This document shows positions 24,912 to 34,365 of a stretch of DNA of 62,656 nt, piece after piece. Numbering within the stretch: position 1 is the stretch's first letter; each line of letters starts with the position of its first letter. Below the pieces are notes generated by a model. It did no database searches and had not been told where the DNA came from. It saw only the letters and a list, made by a program, of their open reading frames with translations. The DNA comes from Lachnospiraceae bacterium (GTDB lineage: Bacteria; Bacillota; Clostridia; Lachnospirales; Lachnospiraceae), in assembly GCA_910575555.1 (NCBI GenBank), contig CAJTFX010000028.1, positions 1 through 62,656 on the forward strand, written 5' to 3'. Made by a program: the position numbers and the translations under genes.

Positions 24912-25655
24912 TCAGTTTTCCAGGTACCCCACATTTTTCAGCTCTGACTGGGCATAATTTTCCAGGGTAATCATAATGATCATGGTCAAAAACCCCTCGA
25001 TGACAGCAAGGGGAATCTGGGTAGGCGCAAAAACCGCCAGAAATTTTCCTGCGGACGCCAGAATTCCCCCCTGTTGGGAAGGATAGGCTACAGCAAGCTG
25101 AATACTGGTGACGCAGTAAGTGAAAAGATCCCCCAACGCCGCCGCCAGAAATACGCTGGCTCTGCGGTTTACCCTGCATTTCTTACAGAGCTTATAAATG
25201 CCGTAAGACAGAAACGGCCCTGCCACCGCCATGGAAAACGTATTGGCTCCAAGGGTGGTCAGGCCCCCATGGGCCAGCAAAACTGCCTGAAAAACTAGCA
25301 CAATAACACCCAGAATGCTGACTGCGCCCGGCCCGAACAAAATGGCTCCCAGGCCGGTTCCGGTCATATGGGAGCAGCTTCCCGTTACGGAAGGAATTTT
25401 CAGGGAAGAAATCACAAAAATAAAGGCTCCTGACATGGCAAGTATCGTGATATTTCTCTGATTCTCCTTTAATTTGTTCCGGATTGAGAAGAATCCCATC
25501 ACCAGAAACGGGACGCACACCGCACCCCAGGCAATGCAGAACTGCAGCGGAAGATATCCCTCCATAATATGCATGGCATTGGAAACAGGCGCTGCCGCAA
25601 AGGCTGCAGACAGAGCTGCGCATAAAATTACTGATTTCTTTTGTAGTTTCGTCAT
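24912..25655 (-). CDS. cbiM: Cobalt ECF transporter S-component CbiM
   Basis: This is the metal-binding membrane protein of the CbiMNQO importer. After a cleavable-looking N-terminus comes the invariant MHIMEGYLP, whose His residues bind the metal. [20 protein letters not shown] and [18 protein letters not shown] are further family signatures. The ATG at 25655 after GGAGAAATGAT is preferred to the upstream in-frame start at 25712, giving 247 residues. Cobalt rather than nickel is indicated by the cobalamin riboswitch upstream. The partners cbiQ and cbiO are encoded upstream in a separate unit. Confidence 0.93.
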   Translation of the reverse strand: MTKLQKKSVILCAALSAAFAAAPVSNAMHIMEGYLPLQFCIAWGAVCVPFLVMGFFSIRNKLKENQRNITILAMSGAFIFVISSLKIPSVTGSCSHMTGTGLGAILFGPGAVSILGVIVLVFQAVLLAHGGLTTLGANTFSMAVAGPFLSYGIYKLCKKCRVNRRASVFLAAALGDLFTYCVTSIQLAVAYPSQQGGILASAGKFLAVFAPTQIPLAVIEGFLTMIIMITLENYAQSELKNVGYLEN

Positions 25656-25742
25656 ATCATTTCTCCTTTCGAACTCCGGTAAAAGAATCCCGTATCCGGT
25701 CAGAGGTAACACCGTAATCGCCCCTTCCGCAGACTGTGCAAT

Positions 25743-25786
25743 AAAAAATGCCGTATTTCCTGCACTTCACGCAGCAAACCGGCATT
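25743..25786 (-). terminator. Terminator of the cobalamin riboswitch
   Basis: On the minus strand AATGCCG pairs with CGGCATT, followed by TTTTTATTG. Between it and the aptamer, GCCTGC-TAAAA-GCAGGC (about 25796-25813) forms another hairpin that may compete. This is the expression platform of the cbiMN unit. Confidence 0.7.
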
Positions 25787-25859
25787 CTGACAATTGCCTG
25801 CTTTTAGCAGGCAGTCGCATATAAGCAACCAGTCATCTCTCGTGACTCTTTGCATTCCT

Positions 25860-26048
25860 TTGCAAAAGGCAGGTCTTCTGACTTAAGCTTCTTCGTTTTA
25901 TTCTGTCTTCCCGGTTTCCCAGTGGTATTCCGGCTGTCTGTAAAAATATCAGCCGAACGAATAAAACTCCACTTTTACAGCGGCGGGACCGTATGAGAAT
26001 CTCACTCATTTCCCTATTATCCTGTGCATCCACAGGCACCTTCTGCAA
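25860..26048 (-). promoter_or_regulatory. Cobalamin riboswitch
   Basis: The B12 box AAGTCAGAAGACCTGCC is at 25868-25884. The conserved blocks GGTGCC, CACTGGGAAACCGGGAAG and the closing P1 stem (TTGCAGAAGG with CCTTTTGCAA) are in place. It precedes cbiM by about 200 bases and should shut off cbiMN when adenosylcobalamin is plentiful. Confidence 0.93.
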
Positions 26049-26181
26049 TTATATTTTTCCTGATACTGACACGGGTGATCAGTATGTATTAAGCATAGCA
26101 CACTGGCCTGCAAATGTCCAGAAATTTATCTGCCTGCTTCCATAAATCTAAAAAACAAAATCAATTTGCCATAAAATTTTA

Positions 26182-26826
26182 TCATATATCAAAATACGGG
26201 CTTCCGATCATCAAATCCTCTGCCAGAATTTCCGCAAATTCCGAAACCACCTGTTTCTTTTTCTCCCAAAAAATCTTCGCCCGCTCCGTCACCATGGGAT
26301 TGGGCTCCTCTTTATTGGAATTCTCCATGATATGATAATAAGCAGCCGCATAACTCTGGGCATGAATATTTCCCATGCTCATACAGTCCCAGACAATTCC
26401 CATGGCCCCTTCTTCGTCCAGCAAGTCAGCCTCCATCAGCAAAACCAACTCCAGACTGGTATTTTTGTCTTTCAATAGCGACTTGTTGCTATGGGCATAA
26501 ATCAGTCTTTCCACCTGCTTTCGAACTTCCTCGTCCATCTGGTGCGCGACGGCATATTCATGAAACGCCTTCCCGCTGCGCAGGGCATGACGGTCGTTCT
26601 CCTCCTTTTCATAGCCGATATCATGAAAAATTGCAGCCGTGTACAAAACTTCCTTCTCCACCTGCTCCATTCCTTCTGCCAGCCGAAAACACCAGTGCAG
26701 GACACGAATCGTATGCTGAAACCGGGAACGGAAGGGATGTCTCGGATTCTGGGCAGCCATCCCTCCGTGTTCCGTAAGATATTCTTTCACGTAAGTCAAA
26801 TATTCGATATACCGTTCTCTCCTCAT
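26182..26826 (-). CDS. HD-domain phosphohydrolase-like protein
   Basis: This 214-residue HD-superfamily protein has the metal ligands H in FQHTIRVLHW, HD in AAIFHDIGYE, a further His in LIYAHSNKS and Asp in LLMEADLLDEEG. It belongs to the small standalone HD group with no characterised substrate. The gene follows cbiO by 38 bp and is likely co-transcribed with cbiQ and cbiO, then is followed by the riboswitch of cbiMN. A link to cobalt or cobalamin metabolism is suggested only by that position. Confidence 0.8.
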   Translation of the reverse strand: MRRERYIEYLTYVKEYLTEHGGMAAQNPRHPFRSRFQHTIRVLHWCFRLAEGMEQVEKEVLYTAAIFHDIGYEKEENDRHALRSGKAFHEYAVAHQMDEEVRKQVERLIYAHSNKSLLKDKNTSLELVLLMEADLLDEEGAMGIVWDCMSMGNIHAQSYAAAYYHIMENSNKEEPNPMVTERAKIFWEKKKQVVSEFAEILAEDLMIGSPYFDI

Positions 26827-26864
26827 GCTGCTCCTCTCTGTCCCATTGAAACCAGACTATAAAA

Positions 26865-27725
26865 TCAATGTATGACTAATGCTTCTGCCAGTTCTTTCGC
26901 CTGCCTGGGATAACTGTCTTTCAGAATCAGGTCCTGAGCCGACAGCGTTTCATATACCGTCAGCATTTCCGGTTTCTTCAGATGAGCCTGTTTTAACACT
27001 TCCTCCTGCTGAAAAACCTCCAGGGTTCCTCCATCTGCAATCAGCTCTCCCCGGTCAAAAACAAGCACCCGCTCTGCCCAACGATAGGCAAAATCCACAT
27101 CATGGGTGGAAATCAGCAATGTTTTCCCTTCTCCCGACAATTTTCCCAACACTTCCTCCAACATGTCTCCGCTGAGAGGATCTAAGGCCGCCGTAGGCTC
27201 ATCAAACAGTATAACCTCCGGCTTCATGGCAATAATATCCGCAATACTGACCCGCTTTTTCTCCCCGCCGCTTAAATAATGGGGGGGACGCTCCCGGTAT
27301 TCCAGCAAATCCATGTATTCCAAAGCCTGTGTCACCCTCTGCCTGACTTCTTCCCTGGGCAGCTTCAGGTTCACAGGGCCGAAGGCTACTTCCGCCTGGA
27401 CACTGGAAGCAATCATCTGATTGTCCGCATCCTGAAACACAAATCCCACATGTTTTCTCAAATGATTCAAATCCTTTTTGCCAATCTGCTTTCCCCGGTA
27501 AACAATTTTCCCTTCTTTGGGCCAAAGCACTCCGTTCAGATTCAGAAAAAATGTGGATTTTCCCGCTCCGTTGGAACCCATAACTGCAATTTTTTCTCCC
27601 TGATGGATCGAAAGGCTTAACTTTTGCAATACCGGACGCCCGGATTGGTACTCAAAAGCCAGCTGTTCCGTCCGCAAAATCTCCTCTGTACTATATCCCA
27701 ATCTTTCTCCCTTCCACTGCCCCAT
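26865..27725 (-). CDS. cbiO: Cobalt ECF transporter ATPase CbiO
   Basis: This is the energising ATPase of the cobalt importer. Walker A GSNGAGKST, the Q-loop GFVFQDADNQM, the signature YLSGGEKKRVSIA, Walker B EVILFDEPTAALDP and the switch His in ISTHDVDFA are all intact. The FQDADNQ form of the Q-loop is typical of ECF-type ATPases. It lies 23 bp after cbiQ. The 286-residue length includes a C-terminal extension of about 60 residues seen in many CbiO proteins. Confidence 0.92.
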   Translation of the reverse strand: MGQWKGERLGYSTEEILRTEQLAFEYQSGRPVLQKLSLSIHQGEKIAVMGSNGAGKSTFFLNLNGVLWPKEGKIVYRGKQIGKKDLNHLRKHVGFVFQDADNQMIASSVQAEVAFGPVNLKLPREEVRQRVTQALEYMDLLEYRERPPHYLSGGEKKRVSIADIIAMKPEVILFDEPTAALDPLSGDMLEEVLGKLSGEGKTLLISTHDVDFAYRWAERVLVFDRGELIADGGTLEVFQQEEVLKQAHLKKPEMLTVYETLSAQDLILKDSYPRQAKELAEALVIH

Positions 27726-27748
27726 TTGTAAAAATCTTATTGTTACAC

Positions 27749-28606
27749 TTATTTTACCAGAAAAAACAGGAAAAGCAATCCCAAGGCGTACATTGCCAAA
27801 ATTCCTGCCTGCCAGAATTTCACCGGCTTTTCTTCCTCCCAGAAAAGAAATTCTCCCTCATATCCCCGGGAAACCATGGCGTCGTAATAAGTATCTGCCT
27901 TCCGCAGAGAAAGCAGAAAAAGATTTCCTCCCGTCTGCCCAAAGGAACGGCAGGAGGTTTTAAAATCCACATACCCCAGTCTGGACACCGCCGCCGTTTT
28001 CATGTTTCTCTGGACTTTGGTCAGTATAAAAATAAACCGATAAATCATATTCATCAGTTCCACAATAATTTTAGGGACATGGGCTTTTCTGAGCACCCCT
28101 GCCAATTCCCCGGCAGAAGTGGACAATGCCAGGAAATACATAGCGCTTACAGCTCCCATAGCCTTAAAAAACAGTTCCATAGCCTGACGGATACCCTCAT
28201 TTGAGAGATAGAGATAACACCCATGCAGGGAAATCCAGTAATCCCCTGCCGGCTGAGAAGAAACTCCGCAGGCAATGGCCACACTCCCAAGCGCCAGAAA
28301 CGCTATGGGGATTTTTAAAAACCCAATGTAATCCCGAAGGGGAACCTGACTGGCCCATACATTTACAATTCCCATGGACAGAAGCACAGCGGCCGAAATT
28401 TCTATCCGGTTCAGCACAAGACACAAAAGCAATGCAGTCCCGGCGGCAGTCACTTTATAGCTGTCGTTCCATTTTCTCAGCGGGGACTGGCTTGCATAAT
28501 AATCCATGCTCCCCACTCCCCGGAGGGAATGACGGCGCCCGGAGGGAGCAGCCTCCCTGCAGCCGGCACTGTCCTGCCTTTTGCCTAGAAAATTCTGCAA
28601 CTTCAT
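27749..28606 (-). CDS. cbiQ: Cobalt ECF transporter transmembrane protein CbiQ
   Basis: This is the transmembrane coupling (T) component of the importer, with 5-6 helices and two coupling motifs for CbiO: the Ala-Arg-Gly-type motif appears as VSRLGY near 215 and VSRGYEGEF near 255. An in-frame start at 28729 exists, but the ATG at 28606 follows AGGAAAGGAAACC and is preferred, giving 285 residues. It begins the cbiQ-cbiO-HD unit. No riboswitch is visible in front of it, only a repeat hairpin at 28663-28704, so regulation may differ from cbiMN. Confidence 0.88.
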   Translation of the reverse strand: MKLQNFLGKRQDSAGCREAAPSGRRHSLRGVGSMDYYASQSPLRKWNDSYKVTAAGTALLLCLVLNRIEISAAVLLSMGIVNVWASQVPLRDYIGFLKIPIAFLALGSVAIACGVSSQPAGDYWISLHGCYLYLSNEGIRQAMELFFKAMGAVSAMYFLALSTSAGELAGVLRKAHVPKIIVELMNMIYRFIFILTKVQRNMKTAAVSRLGYVDFKTSCRSFGQTGGNLFLLSLRKADTYYDAMVSRGYEGEFLFWEEEKPVKFWQAGILAMYALGLLFLFFLVK

Positions 28607-28662
28607 TTCTGGTTTCCTTTCCTGTAAATCAAAAAGAGACTGTTGGAAAATGTAATTCTTAT

Positions 28663-28704
28663 ACAATATATGGTTGTGACATAAAAAATCACAAGATATA
28701 TTGC
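28663..28704. repeat. Hairpin repeat related to 9991-10035
   Basis: ACAATATATGGTTGTGA pairs imperfectly with TCACAAGATATATTGC across a 9-nt loop. The preceding GACTGTTGGAAAATGTAATT resembles 7388-7411. It lies after ung on the same strand and may terminate that gene. Confidence 0.65.
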
Positions 28705-28777
28705 ACTTCTTTTCCCACAGCCCCTTCATTCTCTTAACTTATGTCCGGATACAGCCGTTTTCATCCTTCTGTTCCCG

Positions 28778-29452
28778 CTAAATATTTTCAATCTGCCAGT
28801 CAACAGGCTCTGCTCCATGAGATTGCAGAAATTCGTTCGCCTGACTGAAATGCCTGCATCCGAAAAATCCCCGGTACGCTGACAGCGGACTTGGATGGGG
28901 CGCTTTCAAAATCAGATGACCGGGATTAGTCAGCATGGAGCTTTTGCTTTGCGCCGGTCTGCCCCACAGCATGGAAACTATGGGCCTGTCCTGAGCATTT
29001 ACCGCATGAATAATCGCATCTGTAAACTGCTCCCAGCCCTGGCCCTGATGGGAATTTGCCTGATGCGCCCGAACCGTAAGCACAGTATTCAGCATCAGAA
29101 CTCCCTGTCTGGCCCATTTTACCAGATACCCGTTATTGGGTATCTCACAGCCCAGATCGTCCTGCAGTTCTTTGTAAATATTTTCCAGAGAAGGCGGCGC
29201 CGGCACACCCGGCTTTACCGAAAAGCAAAGCCCATGGGCCTGCCCCTCGTTGTGGTAAGGATCTTGCCCCAGAATCAATACTTTCACATCTTTTAACGGC
29301 GTCAGATGCAGCGCGTTAAAAATATCATCTGCCGGCGGATAAACCACCCTGGTATTGTATTCTTCCTTTACAAATTTATACAATTTGGCATAATAGGGCT
29401 TTTTGAATTCCTCTCCGACAGCCTCCAACCAGTCATTTTCCAACATTCCCAT
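28778..29452 (-). CDS. ung: Uracil-DNA glycosylase, family 1
   Basis: The enzyme removes uracil from DNA in base-excision repair. Seen are the water-activating loop LILGQDPYHNEGQAHGL (~60-76), the PPSLENIYKEL motif, the uracil-binding VLMLNTVLTVR, and the DNA-intercalating HPSPLSAYRGFFG near the C-terminus. All key residues are intact, and the length of 224 is typical. It is the last gene of a minus-strand series after hisF, separated by 72 bp. Confidence 0.96.
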   Translation of the reverse strand: MGMLENDWLEAVGEEFKKPYYAKLYKFVKEEYNTRVVYPPADDIFNALHLTPLKDVKVLILGQDPYHNEGQAHGLCFSVKPGVPAPPSLENIYKELQDDLGCEIPNNGYLVKWARQGVLMLNTVLTVRAHQANSHQGQGWEQFTDAIIHAVNAQDRPIVSMLWGRPAQSKSSMLTNPGHLILKAPHPSPLSAYRGFFGCRHFSQANEFLQSHGAEPVDWQIENI

Positions 29453-29524
29453 AGTATCCCGCTCCTTTTATCTTCCTACCGGCATTCTGATGTGTTCCCC
29501 GTAAATAACCATCCTCACACTGAC

Positions 29525-30286
29525 CTACAGCCTTACCGGTATGTGCTCTTTTGCTAAATATTGTTTCAGCTCCATAATCTCCAGTTCTTTATAGTGAAAC
29601 AGAGAAGCTGCCAGGGCCGCATCTGCGCCGCCTTCTGTCAATGCTTCTTTAAAATGCTCTTTTGTCCCTGCACCGCCTGATGCAATCACCGGTATGGTAA
29701 CAGCGTCCGCAATAGCCCTGGTCAGCTCCAGATCATATCCGGCCTTTGTGCCGTCACAGTCCATACTGGTCAATAAAATCTCTCCGGCTCCCAGCTGATT
29801 GGCCTTTGCCGCCCATTCCACGGCATCCAGGCCGGTGTCAATCCGGCCGCCGTTTTTATAGACATTCCAACCGCTGCCGTCCGGCCGCCGCCTGGCGTCT
29901 ATGGCCACGACCACGCACTGGCTGCCGAATTTGTCTGCCGCTTCCTGAATCAATTCAGGGGTGTTGACAGCGGAAGAATTAATGGAAATTTTATCTGCAC
30001 CTTCCCGCAGCAGCGCTTTAAAATCCTCCACGGTACGGATTCCTCCGCCTACGGTAAAGGGAATAAAGACCGTCTCTGCCACACGGCGCACCATATCCAC
30101 AACGGTATTTCTGGCATCCGAGGATGCGGTAATATCCAAAAAAACCACTTCATCCGCCCCTGCTCTGTCATAAGCCGCCGCAACTGCCACCGGATCTCCG
30201 GCATCCCTGAGATTTACGAAATTAACGCCTTTCACCACACGGCCGTTATGAACATCCAGACAGGGAATAATTCTTTTTGTGAACAT
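29525..30286 (-). CDS. hisF: Imidazole glycerol phosphate synthase cyclase subunit HisF
   Basis: HisF is a TIM-barrel cyclase that uses ammonia from HisH to form imidazole glycerol phosphate and AICAR in histidine synthesis. The catalytic Asp in [15 protein letters not shown] and the second in VVVAIDARR are present, with phosphate loops GGGIRT and [10 protein letters not shown]. It begins 2 bp after hisH. The rest of the his pathway is not in this window, so the genes are either scattered or this pair is separate. Confidence 0.95.
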   Translation of the reverse strand: MFTKRIIPCLDVHNGRVVKGVNFVNLRDAGDPVAVAAAYDRAGADEVVFLDITASSDARNTVVDMVRRVAETVFIPFTVGGGIRTVEDFKALLREGADKISINSSAVNTPELIQEAADKFGSQCVVVAIDARRRPDGSGWNVYKNGGRIDTGLDAVEWAAKANQLGAGEILLTSMDCDGTKAGYDLELTRAIADAVTIPVIASGGAGTKEHFKEALTEGGADAALAASLFHYKELEIMELKQYLAKEHIPVRL

Positions 30287-30288
30287 GA

Positions 30289-30903
30289 TTACACCTCCCC
30301 TATCCCGGCAAAATTCCGGAGAATCTTAAGGCCCATGGAGCTGCTTTTTTCCGGATGGAACTGACAGGCAAACACTGAATCCTGCTCCACCGAGGCGTGA
30401 ATGGCAACGCCGTAATCTGAAGAAGCCCTGACAATGCTTTCTTCTTTTGCTTTCAGATAAAAAGAGTGCACAAAATATACGAATGTTCCTTCCGGCACAC
30501 CTTCAAATAATCTGCCCTGATTCTGCAAATGCAGGGAATTCCAACCGATATGAGGGATTTTCAGCCCTGGTGCATCCGGAATTTTCACAATCTGCCCATC
30601 TAAAATATGCAGACCTTCCACGCCGCCATTCTCTTCGCTGCCCTCAAACAAAAGCTGCAAGCCCAGACAGATTCCCAATAACGGCCTCTGCCTGTGAACT
30701 GCTTCCTGTATCACTTGATCCAGTTCAAATTTTTTCAGATGATCCATGGCTTCTCCAAAAGCGCCCACACCGGGAAGGATTACTTTATCCGCCGAAAGAA
30801 TCTCTTTCCGATCTCTGGTAACAATACTCTCTTCTCCCAGAAATTTCAGGGCCTTTTCCACGCTTTTCAGATTTCCTGCATCATAATCTATAATCGCTAT
30901 CAT
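30289..30903 (-). CDS. hisH: Imidazole glycerol phosphate synthase glutaminase subunit HisH
   Basis: This class I glutamine amidotransferase feeds ammonia to HisF. The nucleophile Cys is in [15 protein letters not shown], with the catalytic His/Glu in CQFHPEKSS and the oxyanion region [10 protein letters not shown]. The ATG at 30903 (AGGTG six bases upstream) is chosen over a GTG three codons earlier. The gene is tightly linked to hisF and starts 13 bases after the large charged membrane protein gene, so it may be transcribed from that gene's promoter. Confidence 0.94.
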   Translation of the reverse strand: MIAIIDYDAGNLKSVEKALKFLGEESIVTRDRKEILSADKVILPGVGAFGEAMDHLKKFELDQVIQEAVHRQRPLLGICLGLQLLFEGSEENGGVEGLHILDGQIVKIPDAPGLKIPHIGWNSLHLQNQGRLFEGVPEGTFVYFVHSFYLKAKEESIVRASSDYGVAIHASVEQDSVFACQFHPEKSSSMGLKILRNFAGIGEV

Positions 30904-30916
30904 ATTGTGCACCTGT

Positions 30917-32632
30917 CTATTTCTCTTTTAAAAGCCCAAGACCGTTAATGATATCATACAGCATATATGTATATTCTTCCTTATCATGAACGGCATACAG
31001 TTCTCTTGCCTGATCTAAGGTCATGCCGAATTTCTCAGACAGAAGCGATTCCAGTTCTGCAAGCATATTGTCATACTCTGCAGACGCCCCTGCCTTGGCA
31101 GCGTCCGATGCATTCTTGTCGTATCTGCCCACGCCGCAGATCAGAGCATTTAAGGATTCGGTGTGCATCTCCTGCCCCAGATACGTTTCATAATTCCGAA
31201 GCTGCTGCTGTACGTATGCGGTATATTTCGCTTTCAGATACAGTTCTTCATCCGCTGCCTTCACCTTTGCGCCCTGGGTAAAACAGGTATAGGCTTCCAC
31301 ATAATCCCCGTTTTCATAGTACTCTTTGGCATTGGCAATATCCATGGTGTAACCAACCTGGGTGGTAACCAGGTAAATCAAAACAACCAGGGATGCTCCC
31401 ACCAGCATAATCATAAATACCGGCTTCTTGGGAAGGGGCTTTGATTTTTCCACAACCTTCGGCTTCTTTTCCTTTTTGGGTTTGGCTTGTTTTTCCCTTT
31501 CCTTCTGGGCCTTCTTCTCGGCTTTCGCCTGTTTCTTTTCTGCCTTTTTCTGGTCTTTCTGGGCCTTCTTTTCTTTCTTCTTCTGGGCTTTCAGGGCCTT
31601 ATCATCTTTTTCCTTCTTGCCCTTTTTCCCTTCCAGTTCCCGCAGAGCCGCCATGTTCTCGTCGGAAACATCGTCTATATCGCCGATTCCGGAACCAGCC
31701 TCCTCTGCTTCTTCCTCATCTTCTCCAAAAAGAGCCAGTGACAGGCGCTTGAAAAATCCCGGTTTTTTCTCATCCGGGTCTTTTTTCTTCTTTTTGCCTT
31801 TCTTTCCCTTTTCTGATTCTTCCTCTTCAGTCAAAACCTGATCCAGCTCTTCTTTGCTGTCCTTTACGTTTTCACTCTCGTTTTCATTTCCAATTCCAAG
31901 ATCTCCGATCTCTTTCGCCAGATCTCTGGCCATGGATTCCAGTTCATCTTCCGGCATATTTCCTGCCTCTCCTTCTTCTCCTTCATCAGAAAACATATCT
32001 GTCAGACCAGATCCGTCGTCATCTCCGAAGCCCATCATATCCGTATCATTCATGGTATTTACCATAAATTCCTGATTCTCCGGTTCTACGCCTGAAGCTT
32101 CCGGCTCAAATTCCGGATCTATCTGATCCAGTACCGGATCTTCCTCCGGAAAATTCTGCAGAGTTTCATCGATAGATAAATCTTCTTCCCCCAGATTATC
32201 AATTCCGCCGAACGTATCAATATCACCAAGCGTATCTATCTCATCAAGAGTATCTATCTCGTCAAGAGTATTTATCTCATCAAGAGTATTTATCTCGTCA
32301 AGGGTATCCATCTCGTTCCTATCGTCAATATCGTCCCGTGCAGTGTTTTTCACATTGCTGACAATATTGTCAATATCTTCCATATCAAAATCCATATCCA
32401 GGTCGGATTCCGGCTCTGCCTTTTCCTTGCTTCGTTCAAATTCCTGCAGGAAATCATTTTCATCATCTTCAGAAAAAGAACTGTTAAACTCCTCCAGGAA
32501 ATCTTCTTCAGACCCCTGGAAATCTTCCGGCTCATCCTCCACTCCCCGTAACAGTCTATCCAGATAATCTTCTCTCTCGTTCAAAGATTCCACCTCCGGT
32601 GATTTATTCTTTGGGTTTACCCTCAGGGTCAA
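30917..32632 (-). CDS. Large charge-segregated membrane protein with hexapeptide repeats
   Basis: The 571 residues fall in four zones. An acidic N-terminus (1-270) includes six or so DEINTL/DEIDTL hexapeptides (about 110-145, an 18-bp DNA repeat). A strongly basic Lys-rich coiled segment follows (~330-400, KAQKKKEKKAQKDQKKAEKK). One membrane helix is at ~405-425 (VFMIMLVGASLVVLIYLVTT), and an outer C-terminal domain with TPR-like helices (AKEYYENGDYVEAYTCFTQGA). I recognise no named family. It lies directly before hisH and after DUF711, with no functional tie apparent. The topology suggests a cytoplasmic disordered arm with an external helical sensor or scaffold. Confidence 0.72.
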   Translation of the reverse strand: MTLRVNPKNKSPEVESLNEREDYLDRLLRGVEDEPEDFQGSEEDFLEEFNSSFSEDDENDFLQEFERSKEKAEPESDLDMDFDMEDIDNIVSNVKNTARDDIDDRNEMDTLDEINTLDEINTLDEIDTLDEIDTLGDIDTFGGIDNLGEEDLSIDETLQNFPEEDPVLDQIDPEFEPEASGVEPENQEFMVNTMNDTDMMGFGDDDGSGLTDMFSDEGEEGEAGNMPEDELESMARDLAKEIGDLGIGNENESENVKDSKEELDQVLTEEEESEKGKKGKKKKKDPDEKKPGFFKRLSLALFGEDEEEAEEAGSGIGDIDDVSDENMAALRELEGKKGKKEKDDKALKAQKKKEKKAQKDQKKAEKKQAKAEKKAQKEREKQAKPKKEKKPKVVEKSKPLPKKPVFMIMLVGASLVVLIYLVTTQVGYTMDIANAKEYYENGDYVEAYTCFTQGAKVKAADEELYLKAKYTAYVQQQLRNYETYLGQEMHTESLNALICGVGRYDKNASDAAKAGASAEYDNMLAELESLLSEKFGMTLDQARELYAVHDKEEYTYMLYDIINGLGLLKEK

Positions 32633-32662
32633 TTATACCACATCTTTTCTTATTACACAAAT

Positions 32663-34027
32663 CTAATTCTTAAAACTGTGTATGGGCGCTGGTATCCTGC
32701 CTCCGCGGCTGATGAAAGCTTCACAGCCATATCTGTTTACCGGCATTACCGGGGCATGGCCGAGCAAACCGCCGAATTCCACTGTTTCTCCGATTTTTTT
32801 CCCAATCACCGGAATCAGGCGCACGGCTGTTGTTTTCTGATTGATCATGCCGATTGCCATTTCATCTGCAATTATTCCGGAAATGGCAGAGGGCGGCACA
32901 TCTCCCGGAATAGCAATCATGTCAAGGCCCACAGAGCAGACACAGGTCATGGCCTCTAATTTTTCCAGGGTTAAAGCCCCGGCTTCTACTGCGTCGATCA
33001 TGCCCTGATCTTCGCTGACCGGAATAAAAGCGCCGCTCAGTCCGCCTACATAGGATGACGCCATTATGCCGCCTTTTTTTACCTGGTCGTTCAATAATGC
33101 CAAAGCCGCCGTAGTTCCGGGAGCGCCGGCATATTCCAGCCCGATTTCCTCTAAAATCTCTGCCACAGAATCGCCTACTGCCGGCGTAGGGGCCAGGGAC
33201 AAATCAATAATTCCAAAGGGAATTCCCATTCTCCGGCTGGCCTCCTGGGCCACAAGCTGACCTACGCGGGTAATTTTAAAAGCCGTCTTTTTGATGGTTT
33301 CACAAAGTGTTTCAAAATTTTCTCCCCGCACCCGTTCCAGCGATTTTTTCACCACGCCGGGACCGGAAACTCCCACATTGATAATGGCGTCCGCCTCTGT
33401 CACTCCATGAAACGCGCCTGCCATAAAGGGGTTGTCATCCGGCGCATTGCAGAAAATCACTAACTTCGCACAGCCCAGAGAATCGTTCTCTTTGGTATAT
33501 TCTGCCGTCTGTAGCACAATTTCTCCCATCAGCTTCACCGCATCCATGTCAATGCCGGTTTTGGTGGAGCCTACATTAACAGAACTGCACACCCGCTCCG
33601 TGACGGAAAGGGCTTTGGGAATGGAACGGATCAGATGTTCGTCTCCTTTGGTCATTCCCTTTGACACCAGAGCAGAATATCCTCCGATAAAGTTAACTCC
33701 CACTTCCTTTGCCGCCCGATCTAACGTCCTGGCAATAGTGACAAAGTCCTCCGGCGTTTTACAGGCCGCCTGCCCCACCAATGCCACAGGCGTTACGGAA
33801 ATCCGCTTATTTACCACCGGAATACAGTAATCCCGTTCAATTTCCTCGCCTGTTTCCACCAATTTTGCCGCAGTATCCGTAATTTTTTTATAAATATTCC
33901 TGTTTAGCTGCTCCAAATCAGAATCAATACAGTCCAACAGGCTGATTCCCAGAGTAATGGTGCGGACATCCAGATTTTCCTGCTCAATCATTTTATTGGT
34001 TTCGTTTACTTCCCAGATATTTATCAT
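32663..34027 (-). CDS. PFL-family protein (DUF711/UPF0210)
   Basis: This 454-residue protein contains the family blocks [65 protein letters not shown] and [14 protein letters not shown]711 proteins resemble the glycyl-radical enzyme fold, but their reaction is unknown. It is almost always paired with an ACT-domain protein, as here (11-bp gap to the upstream ACT gene). The pair is widely conserved in Firmicutes. A metabolic enzyme regulated by an amino acid is the usual guess. Confidence 0.9.
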   Translation of the reverse strand: MINIWEVNETNKMIEQENLDVRTITLGISLLDCIDSDLEQLNRNIYKKITDTAAKLVETGEEIERDYCIPVVNKRISVTPVALVGQAACKTPEDFVTIARTLDRAAKEVGVNFIGGYSALVSKGMTKGDEHLIRSIPKALSVTERVCSSVNVGSTKTGIDMDAVKLMGEIVLQTAEYTKENDSLGCAKLVIFCNAPDDNPFMAGAFHGVTEADAIINVGVSGPGVVKKSLERVRGENFETLCETIKKTAFKITRVGQLVAQEASRRMGIPFGIIDLSLAPTPAVGDSVAEILEEIGLEYAGAPGTTAALALLNDQVKKGGIMASSYVGGLSGAFIPVSEDQGMIDAVEAGALTLEKLEAMTCVCSVGLDMIAIPGDVPPSAISGIIADEMAIGMINQKTTAVRLIPVIGKKIGETVEFGGLLGHAPVMPVNRYGCEAFISRGGRIPAPIHSFKN

Positions 34028-34038
34028 TGCTCTGCTCC

Positions 34039-34323
34039 TTAAATTCTGTGCATTTTATTAAAAATTTCTTCTCTCTGGCACTTGATGGACACGCCGATTT
34101 TCTCTCCCACCTGCTCTAATTCCTTCGCGCACTGTCCAAAAGGCTTTGCGGCTCCGTTCATATCCACAATCATCATCATATTAAAAAATCCCTGCACAAT
34201 CGTCTGGCTGATATCCAGTACATTGATGCCGTTTTCTGCAAGATATGTACATACGCCGGCAATGATACCTACCGTATCTTTTCCCACCACCGTGATAATC
34301 GTTCTGTCTGCCTTTTTGTCCAT
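34039..34323 (-). CDS. ACT-domain protein (UPF0237)
   Basis: This small ligand-binding protein is a single ACT domain ([32 protein letters not shown], then MMMIVDMNG). It is a standalone family member always found beside DUF711. ACT domains bind amino acids, so it probably modulates its partner. The ATG at 34323, nine bases after GGAGG, is preferred to the ATG at 34341, which has no ribosome site. Product length is 94 residues. Confidence 0.88.
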   Translation of the reverse strand: MDKKADRTIITVVGKDTVGIIAGVCTYLAENGINVLDISQTIVQGFFNMMMIVDMNGAAKPFGQCAKELEQVGEKIGVSIKCQREEIFNKMHRI

Positions 34324-34365
34324 TCTCTTTTCATCCTCCATTTCATGTGTATGTCACATTCTGTT

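Noticed and set aside
29525-30903. hisHF as part of a surface-sugar pathway rather than histidine synthesis
   Set aside because: Both proteins keep the catalytic residues of genuine HisF and HisH, and no nonulosonic-acid or glycan genes are near.
31428-31841. A Phe/Ser-rich 137-residue plus-strand frame
   Set aside because: It mirrors the Lys/Glu codons of the large charged membrane protein on the minus strand.
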